Positions 7,578 through 16,564 are shown, numbered from the stretch's first letter. The stretch is 18,688 nucleotides of DNA from Pseudomonadota bacterium (GCA_023433855.1 JAEYTV010000342.1:1-18688), one strand, 5' to 3'. Numbers and translations are program-made. The notes: generated from the sequence alone by a model not told the origin.

Positions 7578-8567
7578 CTAGTAACCTTTGGAAGGTGAGA
7601 CAATCCGGTCGAAAGGCTGACCGGCGACGTAACGACGGAGATTGCCAACAAACACCTTTGCCACTTCTTTCTCCCAGGAAACCGAGTCGCTGGAGGAGTG
7701 AGGGGTGATGATCACATTATCCAGGTCCCAGAGCGGCGAATTCTCATCGAGCGGTTCCTTTTCGAAGACGTCCAGAAAAGCCCCGCGAAACGCCCTGGCT
7801 TGCAGTGCTTCGATGAGCGCCGTCTCGTCCACAATAGGACCCCGTGCCAAGTTGATCAGGACGGCATGTGGCTGCAGTGCGGCGATTGCCTTGCTGTTGA
7901 ACATTCCTCGGGTTTCGTGTGTCAACGGGATCGTCAGCACGCAGAAATCCGCCTGGGAGACTGCGTCCGCAAGCTGCTCCGGTGGCAATATGACATCCGC
8001 AAGTTCGGAGGCGCGTGGGTCGCGACGGATGGCAACTACGCGCATTCCGAAGAACTTCGCCGCCCGCGCGATTTCCTGGCCGATCGCGCCGAAGCCGACG
8101 ACAACCAGTGTCTTGTCCTGCAGGGTATCGCAATCGACGCGAGCCCAGATTCGCTCACGCTGCTGGCGCGCATAGAGGTTGAGGTGCTGCGTATAGGTAA
8201 CCATGGCCGCAATAGCGTATTCCGTCATGTACTTGCCATGGATACCCGACGAGTTTGTAACCGTCAGGCGATTGACGTCCCAGGGCCGGATGTGCTCGAC
8301 ACCCGCCCCGCCGACATGAAGCCAGCGCAGGCATTGGCTGGCTTCGATTACATCGGACGGAAACGGGGTAGCGTCCGTGCGAACCTTGGCAGCCAGCAGC
8401 ACTTCCGGCTGAAGCTCGGCGATCAATGGGCGGAGATCGGAATATTTCGTGCAGGGATGAATCACTATTTCGGGAAATTCCGCGACAACTGCCTCTTGGA
8501 TAAGATGCGGGTTCGGCGTCAAGGCGACGATGCGCAGGTCGGCCTGGTTACGTGCGGTGCTGGTCAT
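7578..8567 (-). CDS. D-isomer-specific 2-hydroxyacid dehydrogenase, probably NADPH-preferring
   Basis: Interconverts a 2-oxo acid and a (D)-2-hydroxy acid in the cytoplasm. The 329-residue product has the family layout. The Rossmann motif GFGAIG (158-163) heads the nucleotide domain. The catalytic triad is Arg242 in NLARGP, Glu271 in DVFEKEPL and His290 in ITPHSSS. After the second beta strand it reads AIRRDPRAS, with Arg181-Arg182 in place of the acidic residue of NAD enzymes, which favours NADPH and hence reduction in vivo, as in GhrA-like reductases (inference). The start at 8567 follows an AAGG at 8577-8580 in a 45-bp gap after the acylase gene. In context it may act on a 2-oxo or 2-hydroxy acid released by the acylase, or handle the D enantiomer that the FMN dehydrogenase cannot use. 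The substrate is not readable from sequence. Confidence 0.88.
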   Translation of the reverse strand: MTSTARNQADLRIVALTPNPHLIQEAVVAEFPEIVIHPCTKYSDLRPLIAELQPEVLLAAKVRTDATPFPSDVIEASQCLRWLHVGGAGVEHIRPWDVNRLTVTNSSGIHGKYMTEYAIAAMVTYTQHLNLYARQQRERIWARVDCDTLQDKTLVVVGFGAIGQEIARAAKFFGMRVVAIRRDPRASELADVILPPEQLADAVSQADFCVLTIPLTHETRGMFNSKAIAALQPHAVLINLARGPIVDETALIEALQARAFRGAFLDVFEKEPLDENSPLWDLDNVIITPHSSSDSVSWEKEVAKVFVGNLRRYVAGQPFDRIVSPSKGY

Positions 8568-8612
8568 GTTTGAGAACCTTCAATCAGAAAATGCGGTAGA
8601 TCAGCTGCGCCA

Positions 8613-10946
8613 TCAGGCTTTGGGGCGCAACGTGATACGGGTTTCGGCAGCAGCTTCGATTGCTGCGTCGCTGTAGAGCATCGGCACATAGCCGCACTCG
8701 GCCCAGGTTTCGACCAGATCCGAATAGTGAGGAGACCTTGGGTCCCCGGACTGCCCGGGTGTGTTGATGCAGACGCTGTTGTCCCACGCCCCGACGTCGA
8801 GCAGCATCCGGAAGGAAGCGCCGTTGGTCAGGCGATAGTCATGAGGCCGATAATTGGCCTTCATGACGGTCGCGTCCGCCCCGCCCAGCGGAATCGGTCC
8901 TACATCCATGGGCGTGGCTTCCGGTGAAACGGCGCCCGAAACGGCATGTTCGAAATAAGCCTTGTGCAGCCTTCCCCAAGCCCAGCCCGACGTTTCACCC
9001 AGCAAATCGCCGCATGCCTTGTAGGCGTCGCCAAGGCTTGCAAGCAGCAGCTCGTCGCGCCCGTTCTCATCGAGATGCCGCAGCGGTCGCTCTATGAAGT
9101 TTAGGACGCCAGCGGCGTCACCGATGCCCAGAAGGCGTCTGATATTTTCGTTGGGAGCGACCTGCGCAAACAGCATCGGCCGCAGGTGATGGGTCCACCA
9201 GACTTCGAACAACGCAGCCGCCGGGCTGTCCGCATCGAGACGGCAGTTCCAAGTGGAGAACATCGCAAGCGCATCGCGTTCGGCGGGGGTGCGCCCCTCC
9301 AAACCGGAGAGCAGGCGCATCAGACGTTCGGCCGGGATGGAAAGGAGGTCACCTTGAAGCTCCGCAGAGTCTTTCAATGTATGTCTCGTCTGCGCCGCCA
9401 AGACGTTCTCGATGCGCTGCGCGCGGGAGGCCTCCGTCCACTCATAGCCGATCGGATCGGTATCATGCGGCCAGTCAGCCGGCAGGTTGAATTCGTTGGC
9501 GGTCGCATAGTATCCCTTGTGAGGATTGTGAACGCTAGGGAGCGCCGCCGGGTCGAACAGGTGGCTCCATTCGTATCGTCCATCGCCGGCGACTGGCATC
9601 AAGCCGTCCCAGTTGGGACGCACGGGGCTTTGGCCCGCCACGAGCCAGCCAATATCGCCATCGGTGTCGGCATAGAGCTGGTTCGTGGCTGGAACGCCCC
9701 AGCGACACATATGGGCTCTGAACTCCGCGAAACTCTGTGATCTCATCGACGAGATGCTGGCGAAATAGGGTGCGCTGCCCGGCTCGAACCATACGGATCG
9801 AATGGAAGCGGCCTTCCGCAATGCTTGATCTTGCCAGACGATCGGACCATGGCGGGTGAAACGAAGATCCATCTCCACATCGTCGTGACCACGTACCGCA
9901 AATTTCTCGGTGATCGTCGTGACATTCTCCCAGGCATCGCCATAGCGATAGCGATCCTCGTCCTCCGGATCGATATTGTAGAGGTACACATCCTCCTGAT
10001 CATGCCCGAAGAACAGGGTCAGCGCGAAAGCCGCCTTGCCGTTGTGCCCCATCGAGATGCCTGGCAGGGCAGGTTCTCCCGCGCCGATCCCGTTGAAGCC
10101 GGGGGCGTTCAAATGGACGATGTAGCGCAACGACGGGACGGAATGTGGACGATGCGGATCACTCGCTAGGATAGGACGCCCCGTGTCCGTGCGGCTACCG
10201 TGAACGACCCAATTGTTGGATCCTTCGTTCTCCACCGTGCGAACAACGTCGTTAAGAGCAGTGATCGTACGCCACTGGGCCGCCTGATCGAGGGTTGCGG
10301 CAAGGCGCTCCTTGCTGAAGGTGACCGGTGCAACCGCGAGCTTGAACATATCGAGGATCGCAATAGGGGCATCCTCGATATGATCCACGCCCTCAAGGGG
10401 ATTGTGAGCCGGTTCGATATTCTGGCGCAGAAGATCGATGTCAGGATCGACCTCCTTGAGCACGTTGGCGCGGATTACCTCGGAAAGGGCATTGCGGGTA
10501 ACGGAGTGGCTACGAATGCGCAGGATATCTTCGGCAGACCAGCGCGCCGGCTTCGTTCCAAGCTGTTCGAATTCCGGCGGCAAAAGCGAGGCGTCCTGTT
10601 CAACAAGGTCGACATATGCATTCACTCCGGCCGCAAAACTCGTGCATATTCCCTTGGCATCCGCGCCGTAGGCGGCCCATTCGGCATCCATGTCGCCACG
10701 GTAGAGAAACATCCGTGCTGCGCGATCCTGCTCGAGATAGCCGGGGCCGAAATCCGCGGCCAGAATCCCCAGGCCCCGTTTGCGCCAGAGATCGATCTGC
10801 CACAGCCTGTCACGCGCGGCGTTAAAGCCCTGCAAAAAGAACAGATCAGCATCACTTCGGGCCTTCAGATGCGGAATACCCCACCTGTCGACGGTGATCG
10901 TAGCCTCTTCCTTCAGCCCGTCGAGGCTAAACATGACTTCTTGCAT
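8613..10946 (-). CDS. Penicillin acylase-family Ntn hydrolase, predicted cytoplasmic
   Basis: An N-terminal-nucleophile amidohydrolase that normally self-cleaves into alpha and beta chains and hydrolyses N-acyl amides. With the ATG at 10946 it has 777 residues. An in-frame TTG at 10967 is possible, but AGGA 8 bases before the ATG favours 10946. The new beta-chain N-terminus would be Ser243 in the GSNNWVV motif, followed by the family's SDPHRPHSVPS stretch and GHNGKAAFALT. The oxyanion asparagine region is seen as PATNQLYADTDGDIGW, with Thr where Gln is more common before the Asn. No signal peptide is visible: the protein opens with a charged, soluble segment, unlike periplasmic penicillin G acylase or acyl-homoserine-lactone acylases. 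It follows the solute-binding protein gene, so the substrate is probably brought in by the ABC system and cleaved inside (inference). The acyl group is unknown. Confidence 0.88.
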   Translation of the reverse strand: MQEVMFSLDGLKEEATITVDRWGIPHLKARSDADLFFLQGFNAARDRLWQIDLWRKRGLGILAADFGPGYLEQDRAARMFLYRGDMDAEWAAYGADAKGICTSFAAGVNAYVDLVEQDASLLPPEFEQLGTKPARWSAEDILRIRSHSVTRNALSEVIRANVLKEVDPDIDLLRQNIEPAHNPLEGVDHIEDAPIAILDMFKLAVAPVTFSKERLAATLDQAAQWRTITALNDVVRTVENEGSNNWVVHGSRTDTGRPILASDPHRPHSVPSLRYIVHLNAPGFNGIGAGEPALPGISMGHNGKAAFALTLFFGHDQEDVYLYNIDPEDEDRYRYGDAWENVTTITEKFAVRGHDDVEMDLRFTRHGPIVWQDQALRKAASIRSVWFEPGSAPYFASISSMRSQSFAEFRAHMCRWGVPATNQLYADTDGDIGWLVAGQSPVRPNWDGLMPVAGDGRYEWSHLFDPAALPSVHNPHKGYYATANEFNLPADWPHDTDPIGYEWTEASRAQRIENVLAAQTRHTLKDSAELQGDLLSIPAERLMRLLSGLEGRTPAERDALAMFSTWNCRLDADSPAAALFEVWWTHHLRPMLFAQVAPNENIRRLLGIGDAAGVLNFIERPLRHLDENGRDELLLASLGDAYKACGDLLGETSGWAWGRLHKAYFEHAVSGAVSPEATPMDVGPIPLGGADATVMKANYRPHDYRLTNGASFRMLLDVGAWDNSVCINTPGQSGDPRSPHYSDLVETWAECGYVPMLYSDAAIEAAAETRITLRPKA

Positions 10947-10984
10947 GGCACATCCTGGTAATTTCAAGAGATCGTATCGCAGGA

Positions 10985-11017
10985 CATCGTGGCCCCGCCG
11001 GAAAGCGGGCCACGATG
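10985..11017 (-). other. Strong intercistronic hairpin after the solute-binding protein gene
   Basis: CATCGTGGCCCCGC (10985-10998) pairs with GCGGGCCACGATG (11005-11017), giving a 13-bp stem with a single bulged C and a 6-nt loop. It lies 8 bp after the solute-binding protein stop in the direction of transcription and just before the acylase gene. There is no T-run on the 3' side, so it probably protects the 3' end of the abundant binding-protein mRNA and lowers downstream expression, as known for similar ABC operons (inference here). Confidence 0.65.
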
Positions 11018-11025
11018 CGTATGGT

Positions 11026-12582
11026 TCATTTGTTCAGGGAGACGTTCCAGAAGCGCATCGAGTAGAACGGCTTGAAGCCGACCACCTTTTCGCTTGTGAC
11101 GATCTTCATGCCGCGATCGCCCAGCATGACCATGTAGGCATTTTCGCCCATATGGGTCTCGATCTTCTCCCATATCTTGTACCGTTTTTCAGCCTCAGCT
11201 TCGCCCTGGATCTCGGACACAAGCTGATCGAAGGTTGCATCGGTTCCGAAGTGGCTCTGTTGCTTGAAGGTCGAAACCCACTGCCAAGGACCGGCGCCGG
11301 GCTGCGAGGCATAGCTGATCGGCGTCAGGTTCCAGTTACCCTTGCCGTTCATCAGGTTCTGCAGGTTCGTAGGCCAGTCGACCGTCTGCACCTCGACATT
11401 CATCCCGGCGGCCTTCAGTTGCTCTGCGATCACCAGGCTCGCATTCATCAGGAAGATGAGATTGGTGTTCGACTGGAGAACGATCTTCTCGCCCGCATAC
11501 CCGGCTTCGGCCAGAAGCTTCTTGGCAAGCTCGGGGTCGTCCTTGCTGTAGAAGGGACGAACGGCATCATCGGAGGGGCGGTAGGCCAGAAAATCGAAGA
11601 CGAAGCTTGGCGATGGTGCGTAGAAGCCGTCGAGCGCGACTTCCATGACGTCTTCTGCGTTGATGGCTGCCTGGATTGCACGACGCATCGCGAGATTGTT
11701 GGTCGGCTCAAGGCTGCTGTTCATCACCAGAGCCATCTTTCCGAACGGCATGACGTCAGCTGCCTTCATACCGCTTTCCGCCACGAGGCGCTTCGCGCCG
11801 GCAACGGTCAGGTTGTCCGCGATCTGCAACTGACCCGTCTGCAGGCCGGTCAGACGCGTTCCGGCATCAGGAATGATCTTGAAAATCACCCGCTCGACCT
11901 CTGCGACCCTGCGTCCAGCGAAGCCATCCGGGCCAGGTGAACGCGTGTCGGTGCTGTAATCGGCGAAATACTCGATCGTCGTGTGGTCGTCATTGACCTG
12001 TTCTACAAACTTGAACGGGCCGGTGCCGACAAAACTAATCTTCCCCTCGGCCTTGTCCCCGTCTTCCTTTGGAAGGATTGCAATCGGGAACTGCGGCGAG
12101 GCCATGGTTTCGATGAACGACGGGACGACGCGCTTCAGCGTCACGACGAATGTGTCGGGGCTGGGTGCGGACATCGTATCGACCTGCGCCAGGCGATCCT
12201 TCGCAAGTCCGATGGACTTGTAGCGCGTCCACGATGCCAGGACGTCCTCGGAGTCCATGACGTCCCCGTTGTGGAACTTCACGCCTTTCCGCAGCACGAA
12301 CGTGTAGGTGAGGCCATCATCGCTGACCGTATAGCTCTCGGCCAACTGCAGGGTGGGACCCATCTTCTCGCTGGTATTCACCAGGCTCTCGAATATATGC
12401 GGAATGAGGTTCGCATCTTTCTGGCCATTGGCGAAGTAGGGGTCCGGCACGGCAAGGTCGGCGTTGATGCCGACTACGATCGTCCCGCTCGGAGCGGCGA
12501 CAGCAACCCTGCCACCGGTCAAGGTGGTTGCGAGGAGAGCACCGAAAACGGCGCCAACCCAGTATCGAATATCCTTTTTCAT
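11026..12582 (-). CDS. ABC transporter solute-binding protein, family 5 (peptide/nickel/opine type)
   Basis: Periplasmic receptor of the dipeptide-type ABC importer. The 518-residue precursor starts at 12582 with an AGAGGGA ribosome-binding site upstream; a longer in-frame start at 12663 would bury the signal peptide. The leader has positive charge (MKKDIRYW), a hydrophobic core and a likely cleavage after AVAA at about residue 30. No lipobox is present, so it is expected to be soluble. Family 5 traits include VKFHNGDVMDSEDV, where binding proteins of this class have FHNGxPxTAxDV, and the TGPFKF stretch. It is encoded after the two ATPase genes with a 159-bp gap and is followed by a strong hairpin. 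Members bind peptides, opines, sugars or nickel; the nearby acylase suggests a peptide-like acyl amide (inference). Confidence 0.92.
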   Translation of the reverse strand: MKKDIRYWVGAVFGALLATTLTGGRVAVAAPSGTIVVGINADLAVPDPYFANGQKDANLIPHIFESLVNTSEKMGPTLQLAESYTVSDDGLTYTFVLRKGVKFHNGDVMDSEDVLASWTRYKSIGLAKDRLAQVDTMSAPSPDTFVVTLKRVVPSFIETMASPQFPIAILPKEDGDKAEGKISFVGTGPFKFVEQVNDDHTTIEYFADYSTDTRSPGPDGFAGRRVAEVERVIFKIIPDAGTRLTGLQTGQLQIADNLTVAGAKRLVAESGMKAADVMPFGKMALVMNSSLEPTNNLAMRRAIQAAINAEDVMEVALDGFYAPSPSFVFDFLAYRPSDDAVRPFYSKDDPELAKKLLAEAGYAGEKIVLQSNTNLIFLMNASLVIAEQLKAAGMNVEVQTVDWPTNLQNLMNGKGNWNLTPISYASQPGAGPWQWVSTFKQQSHFGTDATFDQLVSEIQGEAEAEKRYKIWEKIETHMGENAYMVMLGDRGMKIVTSEKVVGFKPFYSMRFWNVSLNK

Positions 12583-12741
12583 ATCGTTCCCTCTTTTTTT
12601 GCTATTGTGATTTAGTTGGCTGAAATTGCGCGTAGACACGTCGTCTCGATTTCTGTCGCTCAAGATCGGCGGTATGCAAAAACGGTTACCTCCAGATGGC
12701 TGGCCGGGATTTCAGCGGGTTTGAAAGGTTGACCTATCGCG

Positions 12742-13725
12742 CTACGGCAACTCATGAGACCTGTGGCACGCGACACGATGGCCGGATTCAAAATTGCCGA
12801 GGCCCGGGGGTTCAACGCGACACCGATCGATCACCAAAGGGCAGCGCGGGTGAAACGCGCACCCGCTGGGCGGGTTGAGCGGCGACGGCAACTCGCCGCC
12901 GAGGATCTGCCGCCGCCCTCTGCGGCTGCGATCAAGCCTTGGGACCGCATCCAGAAGCGCCTTGGTGTAAGGGTGGCGAGGGTTTTCAAACAGCTGTTTG
13001 GTTTCGGCAATCTCGACGATCTTGCCGAGATACATGACCGCGACGCGATCCGAAATATGGCTTACCACAGCCAGGTCATGCGCCACGAAGAGATAGGCCA
13101 GGCCAAGTTCGGCCTGCAGGGTCTTGAAGAGGTTGACGACCTGCGCCTGCACCGAAACATCCAGCGCCGAGACCGGTTCATCGCAGACCACAAGCTTCGG
13201 CGACAACGCCAGTGAACGAGCGATCCCGATGCGTTGTCGTTGGCCGCCGGAGAATTCGTGAGGATATCGCGTGGCATGATCCGGCGATAAATTTACCCTC
13301 CGGAGAAGGTCTGCGACGCGGTCCTGCCTTGCGCTGCGGCTCCATCCGCCCGCAACACGCAGCGGTTCGTCCACGATCTCGCCGACCGTCATCCTCTGGT
13401 CGAGCGAGCCGTATGGATCCTGGAAAACAATCTGGAAATTGTGACGGAGCTTGCGTAATTCGTCCTTTCCGACACCGGTGAGGTCCACTCCCTCGAAAAC
13501 GATCGACCCTGCGGTGGGTTCGAGCAAATTGACCACCATTCTGCCGGTTGTCGACTTTCCGCTGCCCGACTCGCCGACGAGACCAAGCGTTTCGCCCGGA
13601 TTGATCTCGAAATCGATGCCGTTGACTGCGTGGACGAATTTCTGTTCCCGATTGAAGATCGATTTGCGCTTGACGGCAAACCGTTTGGTCAGATCCTTCA
13701 CGGCAAGCAAGGGTGCCACGCTCAT
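12742..13725 (-). CDS. dppF: Dipeptide/oligopeptide ABC transporter ATP-binding protein (DppF/OppF type)
   Basis: One of two ATPases that power the importer at the inner face of the membrane. From the ATG at 13725 it has 327 residues. Walker A is GESGSGKST (51-59), Q-loop Gln102, signature FSGGQRQ (158-164), Walker B LVVCDEP (178-184) and switch His216. The C-terminal oligopeptide extension holds four cysteines at 289, 295, 302 and 320, with the same spacing as in the partner ATPase; in the DppD/OppD family such cysteines can bind an iron-sulfur cluster. The frame is open up to 13755, but the ATG at 13725 overlaps the upstream stop as ATGA, which marks translational coupling and decides the start. 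The gene symbol marks the subfamily only; the cargo is unknown. Confidence 0.93.
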   Translation of the reverse strand: MSVAPLLAVKDLTKRFAVKRKSIFNREQKFVHAVNGIDFEINPGETLGLVGESGSGKSTTGRMVVNLLEPTAGSIVFEGVDLTGVGKDELRKLRHNFQIVFQDPYGSLDQRMTVGEIVDEPLRVAGGWSRSARQDRVADLLRRVNLSPDHATRYPHEFSGGQRQRIGIARSLALSPKLVVCDEPVSALDVSVQAQVVNLFKTLQAELGLAYLFVAHDLAVVSHISDRVAVMYLGKIVEIAETKQLFENPRHPYTKALLDAVPRLDRSRRGRRQILGGELPSPLNPPSGCAFHPRCPLVIDRCRVEPPGLGNFESGHRVACHRSHELP

Positions 13726-14711
13726 GACATTGCTCCCAGTTCGATGTTCGCACATGCGGCGTGATGCGTCGGGCTAAATGAGCGTAAAGGCGGTCGCGTC
13801 GCCCGGCATTCGGCCGTGACCAGATCGCATCTGTCTTGAAAGCGGCAGCCCTCAGGCCAGTGGGCGCTGGCAGCAACTGAACCCCGGATTGTTGGCAGCT
13901 CTCCGCCCGTTTGACCCAGACGGGGCACGCTGTTCAAAAGCCCGCGGGTGTACGGGTGCTTGGGCGAATCGAAGAGTTCATCAATAAGTGCCTGCTCTGC
14001 GACACGTCCGCAATACATGACCAACGTGCGATCCGCGTGTTCTGCAACAACGCCGAAATCGTGGGTAATTAGGATCATTCCAACGCCCTCTTCTTGCTGC
14101 AGGTTGTGCAGCAGGTCGAGGATCTGCGCCTGGATGGTAACGTCGAGCGCCGTCGTCGGCTCATCGGCGATAAGCAATTTCGGCTTGCACGCGAGTGCCA
14201 TTGCTATGACTGCGCGTTGCCGCATCCCCCCGGACAATTGATGCGGATACTCCTGCACCCGCTGACGTGGAGAAGGTATGCGAACCTTGTCGAGCAGTTC
14301 GACGGCCCGCTCAAGGGCTGCCTTCCTGCTGACGTTGTGGTGGATACGCACCGCTTCTGCGATTTGGAACCCGACAGACATCACGGGGTTAAGCGAGGTC
14401 ATCGGTTCCTGGAAGATCATACCAATCTCCGATCCACGGACTTTCCGCAGTTCCGCCGTCGACAGTTTGAGGAGATCGCGTCCCTCGAACATGGCAGTGC
14501 CCCCAACGACCCGTCCGGGCTCTGCAACCAGGCGGAGCAGCGACAGGGCGGTGACGCTTTTGCCGCTGCCCGATTCTCCGACGATCGCCAGTACCTCTCC
14601 CGCCCGCACGTCAAAGCTGACATCATCGACGGCACGGATCGGGAACCGCTCTGAACCGAATTCGGTTCGCAAGCCCCGCACCGAAAGCAGGGGCATATTT
14701 TCATTGACCAT
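13722..14711 (-). CDS. dppD: Dipeptide/oligopeptide ABC transporter ATP-binding protein (DppD/OppD type)
   Basis: Second ATPase of the importer, 329 residues from the ATG at 14711. Walker A is GESGSGKS (45-52), Q-loop Gln101, signature LSGGMRQ (159-165), Walker B LLIADEP (179-185) and switch His217. The C-terminal domain has Cys289, Cys295, Cys302 and Cys320, the four-cysteine set linked to an iron-sulfur cluster in this family. The frame is open up to 14819, but the 14711 start shares one base with the dppC stop (TGATG) and has AAGGAT 6 bases upstream. The stop overlaps dppF by 4 bp. All catalytic motifs are intact, so the pair should form a working heterodimer. Confidence 0.93.
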   Translation of the reverse strand: MVNENMPLLSVRGLRTEFGSERFPIRAVDDVSFDVRAGEVLAIVGESGSGKSVTALSLLRLVAEPGRVVGGTAMFEGRDLLKLSTAELRKVRGSEIGMIFQEPMTSLNPVMSVGFQIAEAVRIHHNVSRKAALERAVELLDKVRIPSPRQRVQEYPHQLSGGMRQRAVIAMALACKPKLLIADEPTTALDVTIQAQILDLLHNLQQEEGVGMILITHDFGVVAEHADRTLVMYCGRVAEQALIDELFDSPKHPYTRGLLNSVPRLGQTGGELPTIRGSVAASAHWPEGCRFQDRCDLVTAECRATRPPLRSFSPTHHAACANIELGAMS

Positions 14712-15601
14712 CAATCGATCCTTAGTCGTGGGTCGAGGACGTCTCGCAGTCCGTCTCCCATCAGATTGAGCGCCAACACCGTGACCGTGATCACGACGCC
14801 CGGGAAAAAGGAAATCCACCAGGCGTCAACGATGTAGTCTTGCCCCGCTGCCACCACAGAACCCCAGCTTGGCGTCGGCGGCGGCGGCCCGACACCAAGG
14901 AAGCTCAGGGCTGCCTCAGACAGGACGGCGTATGCGAAAACAACAGTCAGTTGCACCAACAATGGCGCCATCGAGTTCGGGATGACGTGGCGAAGTATGA
15001 TCCAGCTGTCACGGGCACTGATCGACCGCGCGGCGTCGATATATTCCATGGAGCGAATGACGAGCACGCTGGCTCGAACGATACGCGCGGTCCGCGGGAC
15101 GTAGGTGATCGTCAAGGCAATGATGACATTGACCACACCGGCCCCAAGCGCAGCGGCGATCGCAATCGCAAGAAGGATCGCCGGGAATGCCATAAGCGCG
15201 TCCATCACCCGCATCACGACGCCATCGAGGCGACGATAGAAGCCGGCGATACATCCCAGCAGCACACCGAAGATCGCGTTCAGGACGACGACACTGAAAC
15301 CCACGATCAACGAGATTTGGGCGCCGTAAACGACCCGCGTGAAGACGTCGCGGCCCAGGTTGTCCGTCCCGAACCAGTTCAAGGCATTAGGTGCAATAAA
15401 CCTTTTTGCTGCCGCGATTTTTGACGGTTCGTAAGGTGATAGAAGCGGACCCACCACCGCCCCGGCAAGAATGAGCACGAGGCAGACGAATCCGACCATG
15501 AAAGAGCGGTGTTTCGCCAGGCGCTGGAGAACCGGCCAGCGCCGGCGCCGCGTGGATGAAACAGGTTCGACCCGTTGCGCGTTCGCTATGGCGTCAGTCA
15601 T
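14711..15601 (-). CDS. dppC: Dipeptide ABC transporter permease (DppC type)
   Basis: Inner-membrane permease of the importer, 296 residues. An N-terminal basic cytoplasmic stretch (RRRRWPVLQRLAKHR, about 18-32) precedes the first helix at about 34-54. The periplasmic part includes FGTDNLGRDVFTRVVYGAQIS (about 77-97, quoted by position with key residues Gly78, Asp80 and Arg84), a hallmark of DppC proteins. The EAA loop that contacts the ATPases is at about 186-211 (YIDAARS to LRHVIPNSM). The start overlaps the dppB stop by 8 bp and the stop overlaps dppD by 1 bp, so the permease and ATPase genes are strongly coupled. Family call is secure; the cargo is not. Confidence 0.94.
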   Translation of the reverse strand: MTDAIANAQRVEPVSSTRRRRWPVLQRLAKHRSFMVGFVCLVLILAGAVVGPLLSPYEPSKIAAAKRFIAPNALNWFGTDNLGRDVFTRVVYGAQISLIVGFSVVVLNAIFGVLLGCIAGFYRRLDGVVMRVMDALMAFPAILLAIAIAAALGAGVVNVIIALTITYVPRTARIVRASVLVIRSMEYIDAARSISARDSWIILRHVIPNSMAPLLVQLTVVFAYAVLSEAALSFLGVGPPPPTPSWGSVVAAGQDYIVDAWWISFFPGVVITVTVLALNLMGDGLRDVLDPRLRID

Positions 15602-16538
15602 AGGACACCCGCGGGTCTAGGATGGTGTAGAGCATATCCACCAGCAAGTTGATGATTACAAATCCGGCAGCACTTAGAAGAAGGACGCCCTGCACCACCG
15701 GATAGTCGCGTGACAGAATGCTTTGGATAACCAGCCGCCCCACGCCCGGAAGAGCAAAAACCTGCTCGGTCACGACACCCCCCGTCACCATCAGTGACAC
15801 GATCATGCCGATTACGGTGACGATTGGGATCGAGGCGTTTCCGAGTGCATGCAGGCCTATCGTCCGTATCTCGCCGGCTCCCTTGGCCCGGGCGGTGCGC
15901 ACGAAATCCTGTCTCAGGACATCGAGCATGGCCGAACGCGATATGCGCGCCAGCAAGCCGATCTGAGATGTCGCCAGAACGGCGGCTGGCAACGTTAGGC
16001 TGGCCAGCCAGGGCATGACGCCGCTGGAAATCGGAACGTAGCCGCTCGAAGGCAACCAGCCAAAATGTACGCTGAACAGAAGGACACCCATCATTCCGAG
16101 CCAGAAGTTGGGAACCGAAAGTCCAAACAGCGCGACGCCGCTGAACAGCGTATCCAGCCAGGAGTTCCGATAGACCGCTGCCACTACGCCCAGACCAATG
16201 CCGATCGGAAGCGTGATGAGCAGCGAATACAACCCAAGCGAAAGCGTGATTGGCAGGCGATCCAGGATGATCTGCAGCACATCGGCTCCATAGGTGAGCG
16301 AGTTGCCCAGATCGCCGACGGCAAGGCCTTTATAGTAGTTTAAAAGCTGCTCGTGCATCGGCCGATCGAGCAGCAACTGGCTTCGCAGAAGAGCGACCTG
16401 TTCCTTGGATGCATCGACACCTGCCATCACCTGCGCGGGGTCGCCAGGGATAAGGCGCATGATCCCGAATGAGATAAGGGAGACAATCGCCAGTACCGGG
16501 ATCGCGGTGAAGAACCGCCGGAGAAGGAAATCCAGCAT
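15594..16538 (-). CDS. dppB: Dipeptide ABC transporter permease (DppB type)
   Basis: Partner permease of DppC, 314 residues with about six membrane segments. The N-terminal helix is followed by RLIPGDPAQVMAG (about 28-40), the usual periplasmic motif of DppB proteins. The EAA loop at about 209-235 contains DFVRTARAKG and LHALGNA, and the C-terminus DMLYTILDPRVSYD is also standard. It starts 94 bp after the class II aldolase-family gene. That gap contains a hairpin (16565-16598) and no clear promoter, so read-through from the aldolase promoter is likely. Its end overlaps dppC by 8 bp. Confidence 0.94.
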   Translation of the reverse strand: MLDFLLRRFFTAIPVLAIVSLISFGIMRLIPGDPAQVMAGVDASKEQVALLRSQLLLDRPMHEQLLNYYKGLAVGDLGNSLTYGADVLQIILDRLPITLSLGLYSLLITLPIGIGLGVVAAVYRNSWLDTLFSGVALFGLSVPNFWLGMMGVLLFSVHFGWLPSSGYVPISSGVMPWLASLTLPAAVLATSQIGLLARISRSAMLDVLRQDFVRTARAKGAGEIRTIGLHALGNASIPIVTVIGMIVSLMVTGGVVTEQVFALPGVGRLVIQSILSRDYPVVQGVLLLSAAGFVIINLLVDMLYTILDPRVSYD

Positions 16539-16564
16539 GCTTTCCTTTCATATCGTTCTTGATC

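Noticed and set aside
7698..8573. Long + strand open frame of 291 codons opposite the D-2-hydroxyacid dehydrogenase
   Set aside because: It is the antisense shadow of a clearly recognisable gene, and its translation shows no family motif.
8613..10946. Calling the acylase a quorum-quenching acyl-homoserine-lactone acylase
   Set aside because: It lacks a visible signal peptide and lies in a peptide-import operon. Family membership alone does not define the acyl group.
10780..11940. Long + strand open frame of 386 codons across the acylase and binding protein genes
   Set aside because: It spans two real genes and the hairpin between them on the other strand. Its composition is that of antisense GC-rich coding DNA.
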